This document shows positions 48,218 to 59,570 of a DNA stretch of 64,000 bases, piece by piece. How positions within the stretch are numbered: position 1 is the stretch's first letter; each line of letters starts with the position of its first letter. A model generated the notes under the pieces. It saw nothing but the letters and a program-made list of their open reading frames with translations, ran no database searches and was not told the origin of the DNA. The translations under genes and the position numbers were made by a program. The DNA lies in NCBI RefSeq assembly GCF_022539315.1, contig NC_066316.1:102604179-102668178 (forward strand), given 5' to 3'. The DNA comes from Serinus canaria. Taxonomy: Eukaryota; Chordata; Aves; Passeriformes; Fringillidae.

Positions 48218-49839
48218 TCACTTGCAACATCTCTGTGCCCCTGTGCCTTAAAATGTGATCAAGCAAGGATGGTGAAAGATGGTTCACTGATTAGGCATTG
48301 AGTTAGGTTTAATTTTTCATTTTCCACAATTTTAAATCTAACAACACTTACACTACTGGGACAGCATGAAGAAAGCCAAAATTGGTATAATAAAAAATAT
48401 TTTAAAAAGGATATTTCAGTTTCAATATTTGTATTTTTATGTTATGAATACAATCCTATGGTTTTTACTTTTTATTTTCCCTTTGATTCTAATGTTTAGC
48501 AAGAGTTGGCTGTTTTGTGTGCGTATTACCTAGACTTCCCTTCAGATATTTTATGAAAAAGGAGGTAACTAAGAACAAATTTTTGGTTTTATTTATGTGT
48601 ATTTATTTGCACTGGAAATACAAAATCATCTTTGAATAAAGAAGGATAGATGTTTTTTCTATTGGTAACAAAGCAATCCTGCTGAATCAAAGGTAATAAG
48701 GGCAGAAAGAATGCTATTATCTATCTTGAAATTTCATGCAATACAAGAACTTACATTTCACAAGCTATAGACTTGATTTTGAACAGAATTTTTTTTGGTT
48801 TTACTTACATACCCAGTCTTGTTTTGAAGGTGTCATGAGCTGAAGAAAGCTCTGCTTTCCTTATATAGAAGTATTTCATTTTGCCCTTCTTCCTTCCCCA
48901 GTCTGCTTGTGTCTGTGTCCCCTGTCCCTTCCCCCTGTTTCTTTGGTTTTTGGTTATTAAAATTTATTTCAAGAATTTTTTTAGATGATTAGACCAGTGA
49001 AAATATGTTTTAAACTGGCTGTTCACTCCAAATCCTAATGTCCACTCCAAACCCCATGCTATAGTAACAGTTCCCACCAGCCAAGAAGAACCCAGAAAAA
49101 AAACCAAAAAACCACAACCCAACAATATCTAGTTAGGGTTCAGACAAATTAACTGTATTTCTGTCACAATTACTTCAATAACCTCTGTATTTGGAAGATT
49201 TGGGAATACTTCTAACAGTGGCAGTTTTGCCATATCATATCCTGGCAACACAACCCCTATAAGTGGAATTCCATCCTAGAAGGTCACTTGAATTTTAATT
49301 TTCTTTTTATGCAGAAGCTGAAATTTTTGTGTAAGTGTATTTCTCATTCCACCCTTGTGTTTCTTAGCCACTGATTTTGTTCATGTGCATTAAAATCTTT
49401 TCTGACCCTTGCTGAAGTTGTTTCTGTGGCTGTAACTTGGACTACATCTGAATACAACTGCAAGTAATAGATGACATAGCTCAATTTATGCAGCATGTTG
49501 AAGGTGTAGAACAGACTAAAATGTTTAGTATTGTTGGCATTATCCCAGATAAGATCTAACTTAATTTGCAAATAATTTTAAAATAGAGCTCCAAGTTCCT
49601 CAGTAGTCCTCAAGAGGAAGACTTCAGAGGGTTAAATTTATTCCTTTTATTGATCAATTTCTTTGCAAACTGCATTGGTCATAATGCACAGAAGATCCTT
49701 ACAGGAACAACAAAGAATATTACCAACACCTGTTTCAGGTGGAGTGTTCCTTTTTAATGTCACCTGCCAAAATGGCCTTCTAAAAGTGTCATTCAATTGC
49801 CTTTTAATGGAAATCAGATGGCTTTGAGCAATCTGTGAA

Positions 49840-50300
49840 TGTGCCAACTGAAATGTGTGTATTCCCTCCTCTCGTCTTTGTTTTCTTTCTCATGTATGTC
49901 TTTTGGGCCACAGCCCCATAATGAGCTGCATATGCAGGGAGCAGTGCCTGAGAAGGAGCCCACTGGCAGCTGCAGAGCTCCATATGGAGCTGGGGCTCCA
50001 TCCAGCAGAGAAACCCTCAAGCTGGAGATGTTGGACACTAAACCATTGGCAGCAGAGAGCATCTTCATTTGTGTCCTGTACAACATCGGGCATGTTATGG
50101 GATGCTTTGTCTCTCATTATACAACCAAATTATATATAGAAACCACATGGGCACAGTGGGGTTCCAAACAAGCTTCTTTACTAAATATAGAGAGCATAGG
50201 AGAGCAAGTTACTTATCCATGGTGGTGCTCAGGCAGGATTCTAAAACACTGAATGCAGCAGCATGCAAAAGTGCTAACAGACTACTTAGAGAAATCTAAC
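49840..50300. other. Unidentified island open in several frames, with palindromes
   Basis: Higher GC than its surroundings. It is open for 137 and 94 codons on the plus strand and for 90, 75 and 65 codons on the minus strand, all overlapping. Two perfect palindromes lie inside: CTGCATATGCAG (49926-49937) and AGCTCCATATGGAGCT (49976-49991). A TATATATAG word lies near 50132-50140. It may be an old LTR or other repeat, but I cannot name a family. Frames on both strands argue against a real gene. Confidence 0.3.
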
Positions 50301-50338
50301 TCTGCCCATTACTCATTCCCACAGACTACATCGTTTTC

Positions 50339-50359
50339 AAAAAAAAAAAAAAAAAAAAA
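50339..50359 (+). repeat. A-run (21 bases)
   Basis: A21 followed by GACAGAAATTT, the same 11 bases that follow the A33 run at 23078-23110. Confidence 0.9.
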
Positions 50360-50754
50360 GACAGAAATTTTCAGAAAATAAAAATGGGAATTGCTCCTGA
50401 CTAAATACAATCAAAAGAAATTGTCACGAAACACGAAATGGGTAAGTGAAAATTGTTGTAGTCTGAAATCACATAGTTTTTTAATAATGCCAAACCACCA
50501 GCTTTAAATAGAAGCTGATTTTCATTAATAATTTTACTTTCCAGATTTTATGATTTTTTCAGCAGACCCTATGGATCATATGTAACAATGATATGAGGCA
50601 CGCCACAAAAGATCCATTTTTAGATGAGATTCCAGGATTTTTCCTGGTTTTATGAGCACTGGATCCACACTCCAGTGGGACCTGCCAAAATTCCAACCAC
50701 TCATTAACTCAAGCCATCAACAAATTTGAATAAAATGCTATTTACAAAGCTTTT

Positions 50755-50960
50755 TATATATATTTTCATACATACATTTACCCTTACACAAACACACATA
50801 TGTGCATGCATATGTATACATACATGTTTCTGTGACTATGTATGTATATGAATGCATGAACATGCAGACGTATATTTGTATATTTATATTTTTATGTATA
50901 TGTTTATTTGTATGTATGTATGTATGAACCTGCATATATATATCTAAATATATATGAACC
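50755..50960. repeat. Degenerate TATG/CATA-rich low-complexity zone
   Basis: Alternating purine-pyrimidine words (CATACATACATTT, TGTGCATGCATATGTATACA, TATGTATGTATGTATG, CATATATATATC). Looks like a decayed tetranucleotide array. Confidence 0.75.
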
Positions 50961-52084
50961 TGGAATAACATTACACAAAAATCATTGTAATCCTCTAACA
51001 GAGGTGAAAGTCTCTTTGAAGTCATAGGAATGAAAGACAAAGTGTGTGTTCAGCATTTAACTTTTTAAAAATGTCAAGATTCTCACTACCACGACTAAAA
51101 CCTCTGTTTCTAACTATAGGCCAGCTTTGAGACATTCAGAGACATGATACAATTTAACTAAGAGAACTCCTTTGAGGTATGTTTTGGAGTCCTGATGAAT
51201 TTCTTCCTAGACTTATGGCCAATTTGAGATAACTTGGAGGCTGTTGACTTTAGGAAATAATAAGCCTCCCTATCCCCTGAACAATAGATCCACTGAATTT
51301 TAAGCCAACATCTTTAGAAAGCTGAAAATTATGGATAAAACCCTGGCAGTGTAAGTGAGATATATTTCCTTCATGTATCTGAATCAATCATTCCAAAAGT
51401 GTTGAAGTCATTTAAATTTGTTCCAAATAAAGAAAACAGGTAAGGGTGAAAGCAGGAAGGAATTCCAAGTGCTTAAAGTCAGGCTACAAACAACTCCTCT
51501 TTCACAAATTCAGACACCTGCTTTCATCCATTCACTTTATAGAAAATCTAAGCATTAACTTGGGGAAAAATGCTGCAGGAGATGCCTAGTATTCATCTGT
51601 ATATTGGTTAACAAACTTATGTTGAGTTCTTCCAGAAGCTTCAAAACCTGAGATCTGAATACTCCCTACACAGCACAAGCAGAAGCTCATAATTCACACG
51701 CTTGAATTTTCTACATATCACAAAAAACTCACAGAAATTGTTTATGTTGATTTTTACTTCAGTTTCTGATATGCAAAAGCATAGGACAACAATATAAAGC
51801 TGTTGGCAACCTAAATTAGATTTTGCCATTCTTTTGGGCTTTTTTTGTTTTATTTTGGTTGCTTTTAGTTTTATTTTCATTATAGATGTAATAGGCAAAT
51901 ATTTAATTAAAGACTTTCATGTATACTTGCATTCAGGCTGGATTTACATTGCCTGAGGAAAAGTAGACATTCCTTACTTTTTTGTTTTTGTATGCTTGAC
52001 TTCAAGCTTTACCTTATCTTTTACAGCTTTTCTTTTTCTTGGGTTTGATTTATTTTACTCTATCCAGTCATGGTCTCCCCCAAA

Positions 52085-52505
52085 CAAGAGAGATATGGAC
52101 ATACTGGAGAGAGTCCAACTAATGTGATTAAGGGAACTGGAGCAGTCCCTTAATATGGGGAGAGGCTGAGACACTGTGACTTTTCAGCTTAGAGAAGGGT
52201 TGGGGGGGATTTATAAATACCAGAACAAAGGATGTAAAGGAGAGAGAGAGAGAGAAAGAGACTCTTTTCAGTAGCGCAAACTGGAACAAAGGTTCTTCCT
52301 GAGCATCAGAAAATACTTTTTCCCCTCTGTGAGTGGCCAAGCTCTGACATAGGTTGTCCAAAGAGGTTGTATCTCCCTTCCTAGAGTATTCAAAGAGCTG
52401 TGTGCATGTGCTTGGTCAGGGGAAATGGACTAGCTGGCCTCTACCATTCTTGGATTCTTTAATTCTCTGACTCTGCAATTGTGTGATTCTGTGTCTAAGG
52501 GCAGG
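52085..52505 (+). mobile_element. CR1 LINE 3' end, sense
   Basis: The sequence follows the sense CR1 end: GGACATACTGGAGAGAGTCCAAC, GGGAACTGGAGCAGTCCC, GGGGAGAGGCTGAGACACTG, then GGTTGTCCAAAGAGGTTGTATCTCCC. It closes with a degenerate tail (GATTCTTTAATTCTCTGACTCTGCAATTGTGTGATTCTGTG). About 420 bases, 5'-truncated. An AG run (52238-52262) has expanded inside it. Confidence 0.88.
52238..52262 (+). repeat. (AG)n run inside a CR1 copy
   Basis: GGAGAGAGAGAGAGAGAAAGAGAC; a short dinucleotide expansion within the element. Confidence 0.9.
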
Positions 52506-52742
52506 CATAGTTTTTATATTTATTCTAATATAGGGAAGACATCATGAGACTGTTCTAGCTGTTAAGATGTTAAGTTGTAGCTCACAGCACTGTATACCAG
52601 GTTTCCTTTTTACACTGGATATTTGATTTTTCAGATATATAATATAAAAATCATGGACTGAAGAGGCACAAGTCCTGTATATGGTCCACAATCTTTTCAC
52701 TTAAAAATAGCAAAAAAAAAAGAGTCATTTTCATTCCAGAAT

Positions 52743-52800
52743 AGATCTTGATCAGCCTTTAGTTTAGCTGATCAGATCTTGATCAGCCTTTAGTTTAGCT
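52743..52800 (+). repeat. Perfect tandem duplication, 31-bp period
   Basis: A 27-base unit starting AGATCTTGATCAGCC and ending TTTAGCT occurs at 52743-52769 and 52774-52800, joined by GATC. Both copies are identical, so the event is recent. Confidence 0.92.
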
Positions 52801-55130
52801 TAATACCCTAATCACCTATACTTACTGTAAGAAGGTGTAAGGAGCATGAATAATGCTGCACACATTCCCTATTTCTGGTGAGAGTGCCCTGCCTGTGAGA
52901 TTGTGGCTGGCTCACGAGAGTAACCATCTTCAGGGTAAGCAGCAGGAGCAAGGCAGACCTGACTCCTTAGTCCGCTTCTATTGTGAGTCTGGTTATACTG
53001 GTACCCATAAACTAGAGTACAGGGAGCCATTCTCTGGCTTTGAGTGCCACTGGAATGATCTGGCCACATCCACTCTGTGATCTTCCCAGAACAGAATGGG
53101 TGTGTGGTAAATTCTGAACCATGTTTGGGAACTACTTTGGAAAATGCTAACTGGGCCCAAGATAAAACTGTTTCAGCATCCAGGATATCAGTTCTAACAG
53201 CTTAGCTGACCAAATTTTGGTGCTCATAGCCAATCCCAAAACCCACCTTAAATTGGTATAATAAGCAGACTCTTTGTATATATACAGAATTAAAAAATCC
53301 ATGGCCATGGGAGACACAATATTTCCTCCAGTCTTCAGGGTGGACATTACCAGAGCTCCTACTGGAAATCTCACTGTTAGGAAACCAAGCAAGAGGATCC
53401 TGGTTCCTGGTTTTGTCTAAAATGAAATTACCCATGTCACATTGAATATTCAGAGTTTCTATTGTATCTTGGACCTTGGATTAAAGGATTGGTGCCACAT
53501 GTAAATATTCCTTCAGAAAGGGAGATGTCAGACAAATGGGGTGCCCAGCCTTCCCAGCTAGCTAGGTTTAGCTTCCTTGCTCTATTTTGACCATTGTTCA
53601 TGTGCATCTCAAAAGCCACTCTTTGGAGAAAATAAGCACTCTTATTAGGTTCTGGAGCCTTGGTAACTATTCTGGTTTTTAGGGTTAGGTAACAGTGACC
53701 TTGCCCTATACATTCATTCACTAAAGATCCTTATTACTGAAGTAACTTACCTTTGTGTTCTCCTAGTTATGTTTTGGATTTCAGCATTTTTAAAACAGAA
53801 ATTTGACACCAAATCCTGCTTTGTATTCCATTAGTAAAAATCTGGAGCATTTCCACTGGAGGATTTTAAAGAACTTTTGTGGGATATATTCTGAACACTG
53901 TGTTCATTCCCTCAGGGCAGTGTATTTGCAAGCATGATAGATCCTCTTTACATCCACCCTAACATTAACAGAATCAAACAGACTCTGTAAAGCATTTGTA
54001 TTTTGACAAACAGGCAGATTTCCATAAAATCTTTTTTCTTTGGAATTTTTATGACCAACTTAACCATCATCTTTTTCACTCACGCATGAAAAATGTCAAA
54101 AAGCTATATAAATATTTAGTATGATTTATGATTGTTTTCTGGGCTTGAGAAAGGCTGTGAAACAGCTAAGAAGAGCAAAAGAAATCACAGGCCAGAGAGA
54201 ATGTGGCAAGGCATCAATTGCTGTTCCTTATTAATCTCCAAAGTACATCCCAGTGAAATGAAATAAATTAGTTAAGCCTGTTCACCAGGCCTAACCATTG
54301 TCCCCAAAAGTAACAGCTCCTGCTGCTTAAGAATCAGCTGAAATGCAGATCATCACATTACTGAAATTGGAAAGATATGATTAACCTCTGAAGTTTTCCA
54401 ATGCTCTTTTATTTCTGCAGAGACTAATACTAATTCCATGTAAATGGTATGAAAATCTGAAAGAGGGGCTTCTCTTATAGAATTTCCATCTTATTTTTAC
54501 AGCACAAAGGATTTGGAGTTCTTTGAACAAGGCTCAGAAAAGCATCCAAACTTTCTGATGTTCCTCCCTAAATTACATGAGATGCTGGGGACACATTAAA
54601 AGATTTAAAAGGGTAAAAAATGTACTATATCACTTTTTGAGTCCATAAGTGATTTTCTGTTCTTGCCAACTGTACTCATGAGACTCAAGGGCACAAAGAG
54701 ACAGCCAAAGAGCATTTTTAATGGATTTAAACATAAAAATTTCATCTAGTTCTGTTGTTCTTGCCTATGCTTTTTTTTCCACCACAAAAAAAAAAAATAT
54801 GCTGTAGCCATCACTTCTTAAGAAAAGAGAGATAAAATGTTTAAGCAACAAGATGTGAGTTTATTTTTAATAATCTCTCATGTTCATTGTATTATGCATC
54901 CAGTGGATCTTATAAGATTGGCAGAGAGCCTGCAAGTATAACATTAGTACAGTGAGGTTTTATTGTTACTGGTAAAATTTATTTTCAGGAATTCAACAAC
55001 ATAAGTGACCCAATGCATTTAAACATCAAGCTAGCATGGTATAAAGTGGATATCATGCTATCAGTGAGTTTGCTATTTATTTGCTCAATCAACAGTGCAC
55101 AGAGTAAATTTTTAAATTCCTATGGAATTT

Positions 55131-55168
55131 ATTAATTTTAAGGTATTTTAATAATTTTAAGGTATTCC
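55131..55168 (+). repeat. 19-bp-period tandem duplication
   Basis: TAATTTTAAGGTATTT is followed 19 bases later by TAATTTTAAGGTATTC. Confidence 0.75.
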
Positions 55169-55879
55169 TTTATTTCTATTAATTGTTTTCTATTTAATTT
55201 CAAAGTTTGACAGCAGCTTTCAGAACAAAACTAATTCATTTTTAAGGTTTTTTTAAGCAGTGTCTGCTGGTTTCAGAGACTTCTTCAGGTTTGTCTGAAG
55301 GGTTTTGCAAAAACGTGTAAAAAGTTAATGACAAATGCTTTAATTTTTAACTGTTTTTAAAAATTTACAAAGGGAAAGAAGCTTCAAACTCAGGATATTT
55401 TCAGCAAGAGTAAATTTATTTTAAATGCATCACATGAAAGACAACTTACAGTGACACACTGGTTTTAGTCCATTCAGTAAAAGAACAAATATGTTAATCC
55501 CATCAAGTTTTGCTGTTACAGACAAGGCAGAGATCTGCTCAGTTTTCCTGATTAGCCTAACTATGATGAAGTCATACTGGTTTGGTGGGGGGGATATAAT
55601 ACAGGAGACAGTGACACTACTAAACCATTTGGGAGAGTTGTGAGTCCCCCAGCTCACAGGTTTATTCTAGATGAATCAGCTGTGAAAAGCATTGAGTGGC
55701 AACCTGGATGCTTTGACATGCTTTGACCAGCTGCTATCACTAAAACACTTTAAACACCTCTTATGGCCATTTTCTACTCAAAATAGACCTCAGCCAGTCT
55801 TTAACAGTAAGACCAGTTGCTGTCTATGTGCCCAGCCCCCTGAGCTGGAAGAAAGGATGGAGAGCAGAATGAAGCTCCC

Positions 55880-56155
55880 ATAATCCAAGGAGAAATTGTC
55901 AGGGGCCTGTTACAGAAGTTTGACACACACAGGTGTATGGGGCCAGATGGGATTCAGCCAAGAGTACTGAGGAAACTGAGAGAAGGGCTCACTGAGCTGT
56001 TTTCAACATTTACCAGCAGTCCTGGATAACCAGGAGGGCCCAGTTGATTGGAAGTCGGGAAACTGAATTATTTAAAAATGGGTAACCTAAGGCATTGTCT
56101 TATCTATATTCTCAGGTGAATTTCATGGAACATGCTGTCCAGAGAATAACTTTAT
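55880..56155 (+). mobile_element. Internal CR1 LINE fragment (reverse transcriptase N-terminal part), sense
   Basis: GGGGCCAGATGGGATTCAGCCAAGAGTACTGAGGAAACTG, CATTTACCAGCAGTCCTGGATAACCAGGAGGGCCCAGTTGATTGGAAG and later TTCATGGAACATGCTGTCC follow the CR1 ORF2 stretch at the start of the reverse transcriptase. In CR1 proteins this region reads like 'GPDGIHPRVLREL' and 'DWK'. The 3' half of ORF2 and the 3' end are missing downstream. That is unusual for a normal CR1 insertion, which keeps its 3' end, so a later deletion or a rearrangement has broken this copy. Not coding. Confidence 0.75.
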
Positions 56156-57266
56156 ATTCAAAACCTGTAATAAAATCCCTTTAGTACTGGTGGTGTTCAT
56201 AATGCAATGTGCTGAGAAGATTGATTGTAGAATACAAACCAGACAGAGAGAGCAGCAGTGTGAAATGTCTGCTGGTGGAGGGAGGCACAGACCTAAGATC
56301 AGATCAGTTTCTTTTTGCCAGTCATCTGTAGACAGAGGAGCTCATGGGCCTACTTTAATGCTTTCTTCCACCCTTTTATCCAGGACTAGATGTAAAACCA
56401 AAACATTAATGGGCAGGTGATGAAGTGTGTAGTCATATTTGTAAGCAGAACCACAACACTGACGCAGTTAATTGCTGTTAACTACTGGAATCAACGGGCA
56501 TTGTTGACTGGCATAGCTGTGTAGTTTCACACAAGCTACTGAATTCATAACAAATTTTAGTTTATGTCAGTGTATTTCTCTATTTGATTTAAAATTACAG
56601 CAATGAGGTAAGAGTCCTTGGTCTTAATACTTGTCCTCTAAGTTAGAATCCTGCAAAATTCCAATTCAAAGGGTTATTTTAAGTTTATTTATTTTAAAAA
56701 CCCTTCATATAGTTTAAATAGCTCAAGAAATGCTGGACCTAAAGAAAAACAGATCCTGCCATTTTATGGCCTTTTTTTTTTTTTTTAGGGAAGTTGAGAG
56801 AAACTGTGCATGGTCAGCATTTCAATAAGCAGCCCTGTACTGCACTGAGTTACTGCAGTGAACCCAACCTGCAGAGACCAAAAAGTCACTGCATGGGAAC
56901 TGCACCTCCTGCTTCATCTGTAATCTTCAGTGGGCTGTTTCTTGAGTCATGGCACCAAGCCTCCTCTTCTCATTTTACCTAAATCACAGTTTTGGGAAGG
57001 TGCTTATCCCCATGGTAGGGGAGGGGTGCTTCCTATGGCCACTTATGGATGACATTTTTCAAAGAGCAGAAGGAAAAAGCAAAGCTGTCTCACCCACAGG
57101 AAGGCAAATTGGTAGAAATTTTGAAATCAAGGTTTGAATCTCTCTTCATGGACTGCAGGAGAACAGATATTTTTTATTACCATTGAATACGCAGTATTTT
57201 ACTGATTTTCTCCTATGTCTGACCTCAAATTATTCATGCAAAAAAAAAGGGACTGGAAGGGATTTA

Positions 57267-57330
57267 CAAGAAAACATATAACTGCTGAAAGAAAACATAT
57301 ACTTACTGAAGAAAACATATACTACTGAAT
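57267..57330 (+). repeat. Three-copy ~20-bp tandem repeat
   Basis: GAAAACATATAACTGCTGAA, GAAAACATATACTTACTGAA and GAAAACATATACTACTGAA follow one another with small length differences. Confidence 0.85.
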
Positions 57331-58462
57331 CTTTGGTTGTACTTTCAGTCATGTTACCCTGACCAAAATGTATGTCAAATGCTTAAATAATCCAGATACC
57401 TCAGTTGCTGTCTTTCTGGCACAACAGCACAGCTTCCAATGGAGCAGTAAGCAGGTTTGTACTTTATAACACACTATTAAGTGCTGGACAGAGAACTCTG
57501 TAGGTCAAGTTCCCTTCAGGCTGTGGAGATTTTGAACTCAGGTTTTAATAGCTCACAGGTAAATCTGCTACTAAGCTGACCACTCTGCAAAAACCAATGA
57601 ACACCACTTTCTCCTCCTGAAAGCTGTTTTAAAAACTAAGAGAAAAGATTCCTGCTTGTGAGAGGCCTGGTCCTACTACAGCATATGAGCTGGGCTTTAG
57701 TCATGTTTATAGGATTAAGACCCTTAGGGAAATTTGGCACCATTCAGCTGAGTTCCTGGATCCCATTAAGGCCTGGGTAGATCTGGGCATGCACACAGTG
57801 CAGAACTGCAGGTGCCTAGAAAGCATCCAGGTCCAAATGTGGTGCGACTGATGAGTTCAGATGTTTTCAGAGTTACTCAGATGTTGGGTTGGGATTGAAA
57901 TGGGAGGAGAAAAGAGAATGATCTGTAGTTTACATCTTAGATATATAAAAAATACACAAAATTCTATTTCAGATTATTATAATTCTCCTTTTATTTCCTT
58001 CTATCAGGCCATTAAAACTTTTAAATGAAAGTGCAAATATTGAGTGGAAAAGAGCACCCAAATTTTACTTACATGGATGGAATATGTTTTGATTTATGGT
58101 GATGTAAATAATAGGAGTTAGTTGAATAGCATGAAAAAAGAGTTATTCCACTCTACACTTTTCCAAGAAATAAATTCCCACACACACACACCTCCCAGAA
58201 GGTTTGGAAATAAGCTAAGTAGATACCAAGTTTGGGGGCTAAAATTCTTTGTTTGAGAAAGAAAATGAATCAATGAACATCAGAGGATAATGAGAACCAG
58301 ATTTCCCTAAGTTAATTTCTGGGTATATCATGGCTTTGGCTGAAGTCTGGTATAAAATATTCATGATGCGAAAAATTCTATCACCCATGAAAAAATACAT
58401 TTTGTGAAAAAAAGGAAAGGAAAAATACTATACTATGCATGGGGCCAATATTTTTTATATGC

Positions 58463-58532
58463 ATTCATATATATAAAATATATATCTATATATTTTATAT
58501 AAGTCTATATCTACGTATATATATATATATAT
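58463..58532. repeat. AT-rich degenerate microsatellite
   Basis: ATATATAAAATATATATC, TATATATTTTATATAAG and TACGTATATATATATATAT in succession. Confidence 0.85.
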
Positions 58533-59494
58533 ACCTATGCACACAGTCATGAACAACTCTGTTACTACTGCAGTACCCTACTGTTTTTCCAGAATCCAAT
58601 AAATCAATGTGTTGCAATTATAGCAAATATTTACTTTGCTATCTGCCCAGAATCCCAAATTAAGCCAAAATCTATAGGAAATATTTTTTCCTCCAGTGAA
58701 TTTGTCCTGTTCTTATGTAGTAAACAAAGCACAGCCTCAGAGCTGTTTAGAGACTCGGAGGGATGCTAACTAAAGCTGCTCTGATTGCTTCCTTGCATTG
58801 TAATATAGATAGGCATATCATAAAGAGGTAAGAGCCTGCTGCCCATAGTCCTTGGAGCTAGACATGCTGTGAAAGCAAGAAGTGCTGGACACTTATTTCA
58901 AATTCTTTGCCAATCTTTGGAAAAATGGGAATCAAGTATGAATTCTTAGGTCCTTAAATGTTAGTGGTGGAAATCTGGCTGCAGGAGCTGAGGGTATGCT
59001 CACATCAGTCAGTGCAGGCAGACCCAGGGTAATTGCCTGTGTGCTGAAATGGTTCCAGGCTGGATTTCCAAGGATTGCTCCAGCACACCCTTGTGTGCCT
59101 CTGCTACTCTGACTGAATTATCTCCTGGCCCTGCAGCGCAGCCAGAGGATGTTTTCCCCTGTGCAATATAACAGTACAATATGCAATTAATTTAATTATG
59201 GATCAAAAGCATATGATATGTTCTCTTCTGAATATTGACCCTCCTTCGTGTTTCTTTAGAAATGTCATTATTGTCAGACCAGTCCCTTGGAATATTACTG
59301 CTGTTCCAGTTTGTAGTCCTGTTGTAGATAAAAACTCAAGGGTTTCATCTGCTTGTACCAAAGACAGGTCCTACCATCACTTTCGTATTCTGTCCTACTT
59401 AGGCTCTGAGCCTGCATTTACAAACTTGAAAGCAAAACTCCTGTCTTGAACTTCTCACCCACAGACCACAAAATCTCCATAAAAAAGACATGAC

Positions 59495-59570
59495 AAGTTG
59501 CAACACAGGAAACTGAGGCATGTAGAGTAAGTCTTAACTCCCCCTAAGTTACACAGCTCGGCTAAGAAAA
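59495..59570 (-). mobile_element. Probable MIR-like SINE fragment, antisense
   Basis: On the + strand, GGAAACTGAGGCATGTAGAG, then CTAAGTTACACAGCTCGG, matches the reversed MIR words 'ggaaactgaggcacagagag' and 'caaggtcacacagct'. About 75 bases, so family and borders are tentative. Confidence 0.55.

Larger units (their letters stand above)
48218..52084. other. AT-rich unique DNA with one unidentified island
   Basis: No gene supported. Includes an A-rich stretch near 49095-49125, the island at 49840-50300 (own entry), an A-run at 50339-50359 and a loose TATG/CATA-rich zone at 50755-50960. Confidence 0.5.
52506..55879. other. AT-rich unique DNA, no gene seen
   Basis: No supported exon. Contains the 31-bp-period duplication at 52743-52800 and a 19-bp-period duplication near 55131-55168 (TAATTTTAAGGTATT twice). 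Short frames only. Confidence 0.55.
56156..59490. other. AT-rich unique DNA, no gene seen
   Basis: No supported exon. Holds a T15 run at 56772-56786 followed by AGGG, the three-copy repeat at 57267-57330, a short (CA)n near 58181-58192 and an AT-rich tract at 58463-58532. Confidence 0.5.

Noticed and set aside
53678..53692. Telomere-like word (TTAGGGTTAGG)
   Set aside because: A single short word, not an array.
56772..56790. T15 followed by AGGG, acceptor-like
   Set aside because: The downstream frame has no family feature or paired donor; a T-run before AG is common by chance in AT-rich DNA.
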